64,000 bases of DNA from Nostoc parmelioides FACHB-3921 (GTDB lineage: Bacteria; Cyanobacteriota; Cyanobacteriia; Cyanobacteriales; Nostocaceae), in the NCBI RefSeq assembly GCF_014696625.1, contig NZ_JACJQL010000009.1, positions 102,260 through 166,259 of the forward strand, read 5' to 3'. A program made the position numbers and the translations under genes. Of this stretch, positions 39,380 to 47,437 are shown piece by piece. Within the stretch, counting starts at the first letter, position 1; the number at the start of each line of letters is the position of its first letter. The notes beneath the pieces are model-generated. The model was given only the letters and a program-made list of their open reading frames with translations, was not told where the DNA came from and searched no databases.

Positions 39380-42109
39380 TCAACGAATATTTAGTCGGCG
39401 GTAAATTTCTTGATAATCTGGGTCATGGGGACAGAGTTCATATACCCAACGACCTAATTGATGGACTAAATGGGTAGGTAATGTTTCACTTTTAAGTCCT
39501 CTAATCAAGGTCATCATCAAATAATCGCCAACATAGGAATGAATAGCGTCATATTGTGAAGACTTGGCACGGCGGACGGCTTCTTGATGGCGATCGCCTT
39601 TGATGAGATGATGGATTTCATATAGTTCTTGGCTAATCAGATAGATTTCTTGGATATTTGGTTCATCGGGACTAAGTTCATAAGCCCAGCGACCTAAATC
39701 ATAAATTTCTTCAAAGCCAAATTTTCGGGTTTTAAATCCATCAACTAAAATATCTACACAAATTTCAGTGACTATATTTTTAATTTTGGGATGTCCATTT
39801 TGTTTAGCAAAATTAACTGCTCCTTCTAGATTATTCTTATTTAAAATTTCTTCAATTACTTCTACTGCCAACGCTAATTCAATTCGCTGAATTAAATCTA
39901 TGACAATAGGGTTGTCAGCATCAATTAGTTTAATTTTATCTAGTTCTCTAAGAGCTTTTTGCTTAGATATTTGTTTATTAGCAACTTGTTCTCTAATTCT
40001 TTCTGCTTTGTATTCAGCCAAATAAGTTCTCGCTTTGGGGCTATCTAAAATGTCGTACCAAAATTGAGCAAAAACTAAATTTTCCTGGTCTTCCGAGATA
40101 TTTTGACGCTGTAAGCTACAAAGTCTATCTAGTTCTATTTGCCATTCTTCATTAACCTGAATTTCTGATTTTGCTTGCTTAAGTGGATTAATTGCTTCAC
40201 GCCATTTATGTTGTTGTAAGTAATAGCATCCTTCATAATAAGCAACAAAGTTATGAGCAAATATTTCTAACTCAGAAGTTGCTGGATTTATAGGTTTAAG
40301 TTTAATTGCTCTTTGGCTATCTCCTGCCACACAAGCCGCTACTGCTAATCCCCAATTTGTGTATAAGCAATGTAAGTTTTTTTGTTGAGGATCTATTTGA
40401 CTGAAATTATTGCCTTGGATAAGATTGAGATAATGATTATAGCAACCAGGAGTTAAAAATATATCGTTTATTTTCATGCCTTTGACTGGAGGTTTGCTCA
40501 TTAAATCAAGAGCTAATGTTTCTAGTCGCCAGCAATCACGAGACTTTAAATAATTATTAATATTCTTGTCTCTTATAGTATCAATAAGTATTTCTATTCT
40601 GTTTTTTATTTGATTAAATACCAAGTCTAAATCAACAGATTTGTTACCTAGCCAAGGCACATCTTGAAGATTTATATCTTTATGGAGATTTGCTAAGGAC
40701 GTGGATAAAGAAATAATTGAATTCATGATTTGACTTGAGTCATTTTGAGCGTAATAGTAATTAGCTATAGCCCAATTATGTAAGGTAATCATATTAGGTT
40801 CGGCAATCCAATCCTTTTCAGCTTGTTGGCTAATCAATTGCCAGTTAGCTCCTTGCCAAGTTGCCGCTTCAAGACGTGGCTGGATATGTTGTTGGAGATT
40901 TTTTTCTACTAACTGATTAAAACCAAATATTTGGGTAAATTCTCTACTAGCTATTTTTGCTTGTTCTATATTTTCGGCCTTAACTAATTCTTCAATATTT
41001 TGTAGAGAAAATAGCCTTTGTCTTTGGCTGAGAATTTTGAGAATTTCTCGTTGTTCACTGATTTGTGCGCCCGATAATCCTTGCCATTCTCGATATGCTA
41101 TTTGTAAATTTTCTTGTTGTGCATAAGCAAATCCCCGTAGATATACAGCTTGTTCTCCCGGTAAATCTTGCAAGTAAGATAGTGCTGTTTCCCAGGCTTG
41201 AGTTTTAATTGTGACTAAGCCTAACCTAATGCGGCAATTAGTGTTTTCTGGTAATAGAGATTCAGCATTTTCGTATAAAGAAATAGCTGTGGGGAAATCA
41301 CCAACTTTTTCTGCGGCTAAACCTCGGCGAAAAAATTCTCTACCTTTAACTAGTGATTTGAGTTGGTGTAATAACTCATGTCCATCGGTGCGGGGAAATC
41401 TAGCTAAAGCAGATTCTAAAAGGGCGATCGCTCCTCGTAATTTTCCTTCCGTTTCTCCCTGTCGCACTCTTTGTAAACTAGCTTCGTAAACTTCTTCTTG
41501 TGGAACTTGCTGTGTAGCGGTAGCAATGGCTTGAGTTAGTAGCTGGGTGGAATAAAGTTGTTCAGCTTGCTGGTAAATGGCGATCGCATTTTTAAAAAAC
41601 AGATTTTCTACCTGGGATTGGCCTTGCTGTACTAATCCTTGGAACTGGTGGCGTTTCTGTAGTTCTTGTTGACATTGTTGAATGGCTTGCAATATCTTCT
41701 CGTCGTGGAGGATTTTGCTACAACGCTGATAAATGGTAATAATACTCGTCAGGTTTGTTGTCTCCCCAGGATCGCCAGTATCTTGTTTGAGCAGAGTTTT
41801 AGCACTAGCAAGTTGTTTGTCAACTGTCGCTACTTGTTTACGCCATTCTTGTAATTGCTGAGTTAGTTGATTTACCAGATTACCTAAGAGGATTTGGCAA
41901 ATCAACCGTTCCCAAAAACCGGGTTTTCTCGACCAAAAACTTAGGGCTTTTTCGGCTATGGTGATGGCTTCCCGCAGGTGCTTTGTTTGGGCTAGTCGTG
42001 CTGCTTTTTGGCTAGCTTCCTTAGTTTGTGGTACTTGCAACCAAGCATTCACAATTCCTATCCCCAAATGATTTTTAGTGAATCTATTCAAGTTTTCCAG
42101 TAGGTTCAT
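39380..42109 (-). CDS. Large TPR-like helical repeat protein of the Hsp70 operon
   Basis: The 909-residue protein starts at the ATG at 42109, which overlaps the LysM gene stop as ATGA. The longer frame from 42127 is less likely. It is almost wholly alpha-helical with recurring TPR-like units (AIAIYQQAEQLY, AISLYENAESLLPENTNCRIRLGLV, REAINPLKQAKSEIQ), plus a C-terminal pair of similar repeats ending in YELSPDEPNIQEIY and YELCPHDPDYQEIY. There is no signal peptide or membrane helix. It is probably a scaffold or client-binding subunit of the operon's Hsp70 system. No exact family is recognised. Confidence 0.75.
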   Translation of the reverse strand: MNLLENLNRFTKNHLGIGIVNAWLQVPQTKEASQKAARLAQTKHLREAITIAEKALSFWSRKPGFWERLICQILLGNLVNQLTQQLQEWRKQVATVDKQLASAKTLLKQDTGDPGETTNLTSIITIYQRCSKILHDEKILQAIQQCQQELQKRHQFQGLVQQGQSQVENLFFKNAIAIYQQAEQLYSTQLLTQAIATATQQVPQEEVYEASLQRVRQGETEGKLRGAIALLESALARFPRTDGHELLHQLKSLVKGREFFRRGLAAEKVGDFPTAISLYENAESLLPENTNCRIRLGLVTIKTQAWETALSYLQDLPGEQAVYLRGFAYAQQENLQIAYREWQGLSGAQISEQREILKILSQRQRLFSLQNIEELVKAENIEQAKIASREFTQIFGFNQLVEKNLQQHIQPRLEAATWQGANWQLISQQAEKDWIAEPNMITLHNWAIANYYYAQNDSSQIMNSIISLSTSLANLHKDINLQDVPWLGNKSVDLDLVFNQIKNRIEILIDTIRDKNINNYLKSRDCWRLETLALDLMSKPPVKGMKINDIFLTPGCYNHYLNLIQGNNFSQIDPQQKNLHCLYTNWGLAVAACVAGDSQRAIKLKPINPATSELEIFAHNFVAYYEGCYYLQQHKWREAINPLKQAKSEIQVNEEWQIELDRLCSLQRQNISEDQENLVFAQFWYDILDSPKARTYLAEYKAERIREQVANKQISKQKALRELDKIKLIDADNPIVIDLIQRIELALAVEVIEEILNKNNLEGAVNFAKQNGHPKIKNIVTEICVDILVDGFKTRKFGFEEIYDLGRWAYELSPDEPNIQEIYLISQELYEIHHLIKGDRHQEAVRRAKSSQYDAIHSYVGDYLMMTLIRGLKSETLPTHLVHQLGRWVYELCPHDPDYQEIYRRLNIR

Positions 42110-42555
42110 TGAACACCTTCCTGGCACTGAGGAATTTTTAACACCTGTCCCACCTCTAGATAATTTTCTCTACCTATCAGTTGGGGGTTGGCTTGTACTA
42201 TTGCTGGCAAAGAAACTCCCTGACCACACAATTTTTGCGCGATCGCACTGAGGTTATCTCCTGTTTGAACTGTGTAGGTGGTTGGTTCTGGGGGCTTTTG
42301 GGGTGTAACAGGGCTGGGTTGAGTAATAACTACTGTATTTAACTGCGGTCGAGAAAATATCAAATTCGTCGCCACTCCCAGACCTATGGCAATAATTAGC
42401 AGCAACAGGGCAATTCTTAATGGCCAAGGCGATTGAGTCGGGACTTGTGGTAACGCTTGCAGCATCCGAATTACACGTAAATCGGCATCACAATTGGGGC
42501 AAGTATCGCCTGTAATATCTTGGTAACTGCACACAGGACAATTAATTTGCATCAT
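42106..42555 (-). CDS. Zinc-ribbon, membrane-anchored LysM protein
   Basis: This 149-residue protein has three parts. Residues 5-25 hold two CxxC pairs (CPVCSYQDITGDTCPNCDAD), a zinc ribbon. Residues of about 45-68 form one membrane helix (LRIALLLLIIAIGLGVATNLIF). Residues of about 93-143 are a LysM domain (TYTVQTGDNLSAIAQKLCGQG...LEVGQVLKIP) that usually binds peptidoglycan. The predicted topology places the ribbon in the cytosol and LysM outside. It overlaps the Hsp70 stop by four bases (ATGA) and the TPR gene by four. It could tether the chaperone complex to the envelope (inference). Confidence 0.85.
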   Translation of the reverse strand: MMQINCPVCSYQDITGDTCPNCDADLRVIRMLQALPQVPTQSPWPLRIALLLLIIAIGLGVATNLIFSRPQLNTVVITQPSPVTPQKPPEPTTYTVQTGDNLSAIAQKLCGQGVSLPAIVQANPQLIGRENYLEVGQVLKIPQCQEGVQ

Positions 42556-44765
42556 CGGCTGATTCCTGTAGCAATTATATTGCTAGGTAATTCCTGATTC
42601 AGCCAAAGTTTGACATCTGGCTGTAGTTCTTGCCACAAGCGATCGCTTTCTTTTCCATTGCCACTTTCCATCGCTTCTAGTAGACGATAAAGTTTATCCG
42701 ACATAGCACTAGCTTGAGTAGGTGCAACTTGCCTTGCTTGGCGGATAGCTAATAAACTAGCTTGAATAACTTGGACTTCATTTGGTAGATTATCCAGTTC
42801 TCGTCTAGCATCTTCGCTGTAAGACTCCATTCCCGATAAGTCATGGGTATTAATTGCCCCTTGCAAATCTTGACTCAGCTTTTGTAATCTTTCCTTTTGT
42901 GGTGGGGGAATGAGGAAACCGCAAATTTGAACGATGCGATCGCATTCATTCATCAATGACTTTGCGTCTAAAGCTTCCTTAGACATGGAAACTTGGAATT
43001 TCTGCAAGCTGACTTTAGCATCATCACGTTTATCAATGCGTTCTTCCTCAGTTTTAGGATCGATAATACTGTTAGCTAATTTGACTACTGGAACTGCTAG
43101 CTTCAATGCTTCTTCCACACCAAATTGAGTTAAGTCTTGATTATTGAGTTCAGCGATCGCTACTTCTAATTCTCTATAAATTTTCTCATCCGAGCGCCCC
43201 CGTGAAAACGTACAGCTCACTCTTTCCGCCGGGTCATTTTTCAGGGTTGCTGTCATTTTCAAATCGCTATTTTTCTCGTCCAACTCCAAATTCACTAAAA
43301 TTTCCGTTCCTTTGGGATAAACCTCGTTTAAACCCAACCACATATCCCCGATACTTTCTTCTTTATCGACCCCATCCAATTCTTTCCTCACTTGGTCAGG
43401 GCTAAAAAACTGGAAGTGAATTAACCGTTGTCCATCAGCCACAGTTTTGAAGGTGTGGGATGTGATGACAGGCAGAATATCATTACGGTTAATAACTTTA
43501 TAGCGATCGTCTAGTAACTTGATGTAGTAATCACGGGATACTGTTGTAACTTTATCTGTTTGCCCAGCCGCCACAATCGCCGCACCTTCCGCCACCGCAT
43601 ACATCGGTCTCGGATGCAAAACTACCTTATTATTACCAAAAGCCTCCTTAACTTTGTGTTGTACTAAAGGAATTTGGGAAGACCCCCCAACCAACAGCAC
43701 TATATCCACCATTTCCAAGTGATATTCTGCATCTTGTAAGGCTAGGCGGCAAATCTGCACTGAACGATCAACCAAGTCATTAATCATCGCCTCAAATTGC
43801 TGACGAGTAATTTCTACTTCAATGGGGATGGCAATGCCTAATTCGTCCAGTAATTGAGTTGCTGGGCTAATCCGTGCTACTTGGGCGCTACTTAATTCAA
43901 CCTTGGCACGTTCTACCGCCATTTTCAGGTCAGCGTTAAATCTTAGCCTTTGGTAATGGGGCATTTTGGCTATTAAGCCATCAATATCGGCAATTCTCTC
44001 TTCCTGGGCAACTTGGGTTTTGACAAAGTTCATAATTTGAGAATCAATGTCATCCCCACCTAACCATAAATCTCCCGCTTTCCCCTGTTCAATAAATGAA
44101 GTACCAGCTGCGGTAATCAGGGAAGCATCAAATGTACCGCCACCAAAGTCGTAAACTAGAATCGTCTTTACATCTTCGCTATCTGGCGAAAAACCGTAGG
44201 ATATAGCAGCAGCAGTCGGTTCTGGTAGTAATTCTAAGGGTGTCAGTCCGGCTTTGAGGGCGGCGGTACGGGTGGCGTGCCGTTGTTGGTCGTTAAAATA
44301 GGCAGGGATAGTAATTACCGCTTGGTCGATGACTTCGTCTATTTTGCCAATTCCTTGACGATAAGCTTGGGCATTAGATACAACTTTTTTGAGAATCTCC
44401 GCCGATATATCCTCTGGACTGTATTCCCGTCCTCCTAGCCAAACCGCAATGCTGTTATCAGTTCCGTGGCTAGGTTCAGTAATTTTGTAACCAACCTCTA
44501 ACCTTTGTTTCTTGACTGCTTGGTCGCTAAAACCCCTACCTATCAACCGTTTAATGGAAACAATCACATTTTCCGGGTCAGCCCGTAACTGATTGTAAGC
44601 TTGATTTCCCACCAATAATTTATCCTGGTCATAGGCAACAAGCGATCGCGTCAATTTTCTATCTGGTGGTGTATTGTCGTTAGCTGTCACCACCTCTACT
44701 TCCGCTAACTTAAAAGCACCAACAGAATTAGTTGTTCCCAAATCAATTCCGATTGCTTTACCCAT
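42552..44765 (-). CDS. Divergent Hsp70 (DnaK-family) protein
   Basis: This 737-residue Hsp70 has the ATPase motifs GIDLGTTNSVGAFK (residues 6-19), VITIPAYFNDQQRHATRTAALKAGL, ELLPEPTAAAISYG, VYDFGGGTFDASLI and VLLVGGSSQIPLV. The substrate-binding half diverges from DnaK (ILPVITSHTFKTVADGQRLIHFQFFSPDQ), and the C-terminus is a long helical region without the usual glycine-rich tail. It leads the operon Hsp70-LysM-TPR-J-like-GrpE-like. This is probably a specialised chaperone rather than the housekeeping DnaK, a conclusion from its sequence and neighbours. Confidence 0.92.
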   Translation of the reverse strand: MGKAIGIDLGTTNSVGAFKLAEVEVVTANDNTPPDRKLTRSLVAYDQDKLLVGNQAYNQLRADPENVIVSIKRLIGRGFSDQAVKKQRLEVGYKITEPSHGTDNSIAVWLGGREYSPEDISAEILKKVVSNAQAYRQGIGKIDEVIDQAVITIPAYFNDQQRHATRTAALKAGLTPLELLPEPTAAAISYGFSPDSEDVKTILVYDFGGGTFDASLITAAGTSFIEQGKAGDLWLGGDDIDSQIMNFVKTQVAQEERIADIDGLIAKMPHYQRLRFNADLKMAVERAKVELSSAQVARISPATQLLDELGIAIPIEVEITRQQFEAMINDLVDRSVQICRLALQDAEYHLEMVDIVLLVGGSSQIPLVQHKVKEAFGNNKVVLHPRPMYAVAEGAAIVAAGQTDKVTTVSRDYYIKLLDDRYKVINRNDILPVITSHTFKTVADGQRLIHFQFFSPDQVRKELDGVDKEESIGDMWLGLNEVYPKGTEILVNLELDEKNSDLKMTATLKNDPAERVSCTFSRGRSDEKIYRELEVAIAELNNQDLTQFGVEEALKLAVPVVKLANSIIDPKTEEERIDKRDDAKVSLQKFQVSMSKEALDAKSLMNECDRIVQICGFLIPPPQKERLQKLSQDLQGAINTHDLSGMESYSEDARRELDNLPNEVQVIQASLLAIRQARQVAPTQASAMSDKLYRLLEAMESGNGKESDRLWQELQPDVKLWLNQELPSNIIATGISR

Positions 44766-44962
44766 GCTGACCCAAGACTTTTTTGTATAAATTGTTGAGA
44801 AGAACCAAGCTTATACACGAGTAAAATCCCTATTCATTAAGGGTTTTTATCGATTACTTAGACTTTGCTCAACCAATGTTATACAAAACACTTGAAAACT
44901 AACCTCAGCAAAACTACTGTCAAACCAACAGGTTAGCAAAAGTTTATATGCAGTTATCAGCG

Positions 44963-45385
44963 CTAACTTATTGTTTTTGAGTTTCCCTCAGGGTTTGACC
45001 TGCGAGTATACAAGTATGCCCAGGCAATTAACACCGCTTGAAATGGTAATCTTGCCACATAGAGTAATTGATTATGCGGAATGCCATCAATGGGAATGTT
45101 ATGCAGCGCCATATAAATATTGGCAGGAAACACAGCAATAAATAAGGAAATAAGCCCCCATGCTGCTGCGACGCTGACGGATGGAATCATTAAGCCGATA
45201 CCACCGAGAATTTCAAAAAACCCGCTAACGTAGACTGATGTAAATGGCGGAAATGGTGGTGGTACAATCCGAGCATACTGCTCTGGTCTAAGAAAATGGG
45301 TGATGCCGACTATGATGATAGCGACAGCTAAAATACCACGGAATAACTCTTGGCGATGATAACCTTGGTCGATTACAGAAGACAT
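44963..45385 (-). CDS. DoxX family membrane protein
   Basis: This 140-residue protein has four hydrophobic helices. The pattern GILAVAIIIVGITHFLRPEQYARIVPP, then VYVSGFFEILGGIGLMIPSVSVAAAWGLI and FPANIYMALHN, is that of the DoxX/YphA-like small membrane proteins. Family members are linked to oxidoreduction at membranes in some bacteria, but the role here is unknown. It is about 200 bases upstream of the Hsp70 operon start on the same strand. Confidence 0.82.
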   Translation of the reverse strand: MSSVIDQGYHRQELFRGILAVAIIIVGITHFLRPEQYARIVPPPFPPFTSVYVSGFFEILGGIGLMIPSVSVAAAWGLISLFIAVFPANIYMALHNIPIDGIPHNQLLYVARLPFQAVLIAWAYLYTRRSNPEGNSKTIS

Positions 45386-45502
45386 ACACAGATAGAGAAT
45401 GTACTTAGAACATGGTAAATATTGTTTTCCTGTAGTTCTTCTATCTGAGGTTAGCTATTCTTCTGTCTACGGACTTCCAGATAAAACAATATCCCATTGG
45501 AA

Positions 45503-45540
45503 TTGTTGACTGTTAACTGTTGAAAGTTAACAGTCAACAA
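45503..45540. repeat. GTTGACT/GTTAAC heptamer inverted repeat
   Basis: TTGTTGACTGTTAACTGTTG is followed by its complement (AGTTAACAGTCAACAA), forming a hairpin in the spacer after the DUF1499 gene. It is a likely 3' structure. Confidence 0.6.
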
Positions 45541-45575
45541 AATTTAAGCAGAATAATGTATTTTTTGGTGTTTCC

Positions 45576-46085
45576 TTAAATATTTAAATCCTGTAAAGCC
45601 AGACGAATTTGTTCCATGCGCCTGCGATTAACACCGAGATCCGAATCTCCGATACGAGATGCCGATCGCAGATGAATTACTGACTCATCAGGAGGTAAAT
45701 AAAATTCTACATCATCAACAAATTTAAAAATACGGCTCTTAGAAAGGGCATGGATATAGTTATCAGTCTGTTCTACAACCTCCGTACGCGGTACAACTGT
45801 CAGCACCTTGAGTAAAGTTTCTCGTGCTTTGTCCCGGTCTACATGATAGGGAATTGGTTCAATGGCGTGTTTAGGATCAGCATTTTGACTGACAACACAA
45901 TTTGGAGAAGCTGGACAAGCACTAAGATGACCGCTATCAACCCCCAACCCAGAATGAGAAGCCCAAGTAGGCGCAGGAAATATGACAATACTTGTCAAGA
46001 ATAATATTGCCGAAACCATACTCCATAGGAGTTGGCGAAAAGCGAAAGGTTTTAGTAGAGGTAACATGATCAATATACTCCTCAA
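45576..46085 (-). CDS. DUF1499 family exported protein
   Basis: This 169-residue protein has an N-terminal hydrophobic signal or anchor (LLWSMVSAILFLTSIVIFPAPTWA, residues 19-42). The DUF1499 core follows: LSACPASPNCVVSQNADPKHAIEPI near residue 54, then RTEVVEQTDNYIHALSKSRIFKFVDDVEFYLPPDESVIHLRSASRIGDSDLGVNRRR. That last segment is very typical of the family. The molecular function is unknown. Export to the periplasm or thylakoid lumen is inferred from the signal. Confidence 0.88.
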   Translation of the reverse strand: MRSILIMLPLLKPFAFRQLLWSMVSAILFLTSIVIFPAPTWASHSGLGVDSGHLSACPASPNCVVSQNADPKHAIEPIPYHVDRDKARETLLKVLTVVPRTEVVEQTDNYIHALSKSRIFKFVDDVEFYLPPDESVIHLRSASRIGDSDLGVNRRRMEQIRLALQDLNI

Positions 46086-46110
46086 AATTTAATACCCATT
46101 CGAGTATAAA

Positions 46111-46163
46111 TGTTGGAAACCCTTACACCGGTCTCAACAGACAACCTGTTTGTGTAAGTCCTA
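46111..46163. mobile_element. MITE-like element, family 1, copy C (remnant)
   Basis: GAAACCCTTACACCGGTCTC and then AACCTGTTTGTGTAAGTCCTA match the right-hand end of copies A and B. Only about 50 bases remain, so this copy is truncated. It lies just upstream of the RDD gene. Confidence 0.5.
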
Positions 46164-46205
46164 AAATATATAAGCAACAAGAATTACTCCCCACCCCCCA
46201 TTTTT

Positions 46206-46766
46206 ATGACTATCGAACGCATCCCCAAAAAACATTATCCTAAGGCTGATATTTGGCGAAGAGGTTTCGCTTTGGGTGTGGATTTTCTTGGTGTTTGGTT
46301 AGTTAGTTCTTTCTTGGGTAATAGTGGTGGTATCGGTATTCAAGTTGTGCAAATTTTAGTTTTTGTGATCGGTTGGTTAATTTTGCGGGTGTTGGTTGTC
46401 TTTAACAATCAAGGACAAAGTTTAGGGCGTTGGGCGTTTGATTTAAAGGTGCTGGAAGTGGAAAACGGGGAAGTTGTCCCCAGGATTCCTGAATTGCTGG
46501 CACTGTTCAAGAGAGAAGTTATAATTGGCTTTGGTGTTCTTTTGCTGTCCATTGCTTTGGGCAACATTAGACTCAACCCTACTGCCATATTGCTAGTGAT
46601 TCCTCTGGCAATTGACTGTGGTGCGGCTTTCTCTGATACCCAGATGCGGCAGGCTTGGCATGACCGCTACGCTGGAACTTTCATAGTTTCGTCTAGTCGG
46701 GGCTATTCTCTTGATTTAAAAATTAAGCGAATAGTTGGAACTTTACGACGAAATGTGAGACGATAG
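46206..46766 (+). CDS. RDD family membrane protein
   Basis: This 186-residue protein has several hydrophobic helices. The first is preceded by the Arg-x7-Asp pattern ([22 protein letters not shown]) that defines RDD proteins. [22 protein letters not shown] follows near residue 82. Near the end [14 protein letters not shown] is the third family motif. Some RDD proteins are ion transporters or cation antiporters, but the function here is unknown. It lies 44 bases upstream of rpmG on the same strand. Confidence 0.87.
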   Translation: MTIERIPKKHYPKADIWRRGFALGVDFLGVWLVSSFLGNSGGIGIQVVQILVFVIGWLILRVLVVFNNQGQSLGRWAFDLKVLEVENGEVVPRIPELLALFKREVIIGFGVLLLSIALGNIRLNPTAILLVIPLAIDCGAAFSDTQMRQAWHDRYAGTFIVSSSRGYSLDLKIKRIVGTLRRNVRR

Positions 46767-46810
46767 TCATTTGTGTTAATTCTCTTCAGGCTTTAGCGTT
46801 TGATAAGATT

Positions 46811-47005
46811 ATGGCTAAAAGTAAAGGTGCGCGCATTATAGTCACACTGGAGTGTACTGAATGCCGGACAAACCCAGACAAGCGATCGCCAGGTGTTTCC
46901 CGGTATACCTCAACCAAGAACCGTCGTAACACCACCAATCGTCTAGAACTGAAAAAGTTCTGTACCCACTGTAATAAACATACCGTTCACAAGGAAATCA
47001 AGTAA
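46811..47005 (+). CDS. rpmG: 50S ribosomal protein L33
   Basis: The 64-residue protein [21 protein letters not shown]...[21 protein letters not shown] contains two CxxC pairs (CTEC, CTHC), so it is the zinc-binding form. It is followed after two bases by rpsR, an order common in cyanobacteria. Confidence 0.97.
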   Translation: MAKSKGARIIVTLECTECRTNPDKRSPGVSRYTSTKNRRNTTNRLELKKFCTHCNKHTVHKEIK

Positions 47006-47007
47006 AG

Positions 47008-47223
47008 ATGAGCTATTACCGTCGTCGCCTGTCTCCAATTAAGCCTGGAGAACCGATTGATTACAAAGACGTTGATTTGTTGCGTAAATTTATCACCGAG
47101 CGTGGTAAAATCTTACCCCGAAGAATTACTGGTCTAACCGCTAAACAGCAGCGAGAATTGACATTAGCAATTAAACGTTCCCGTCTTGTGGCTTTGTTGC
47201 CATTTATCAATGCGGAAGGCTAA
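47008..47223 (+). CDS. rpsR: 30S ribosomal protein S18
   Basis: The 71-residue protein contains [48 protein letters not shown], the complete S18 core. It is co-transcribed with rpmG, with only two bases between the stop and this start. Confidence 0.97.
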   Translation: MSYYRRRLSPIKPGEPIDYKDVDLLRKFITERGKILPRRITGLTAKQQRELTLAIKRSRLVALLPFINAEG

Positions 47224-47268
47224 TTCTAGTCAGTGGCGAGAATTTTAGATTTTGGATAAACGGAAGTG

Positions 47269-47295
47269 GCTACATAAATAGTGTTATGTAGCTTT
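47269..47295 (+). terminator. Candidate terminator after rpsR
   Basis: GCTACATAA (47269-47277) and TTATGTAGC (47284-47292) form a perfect stem with a six-base loop and a short TTT tail. It lies 46 bases past the rpsR stop. Confidence 0.5.
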
Positions 47296-47437
47296 AAATC
47301 GTCTGAGTCCATAATCTAAAATCTCAATTAGTGTAGGATATTGTTCTACAGTTAAAATCACAGGATTTTGGATTTAGTAGTCATTATTGAACTCCAAAAT
47401 CTAAAATCTATTTGTTAACCAATTAATTGCGAGAGTT

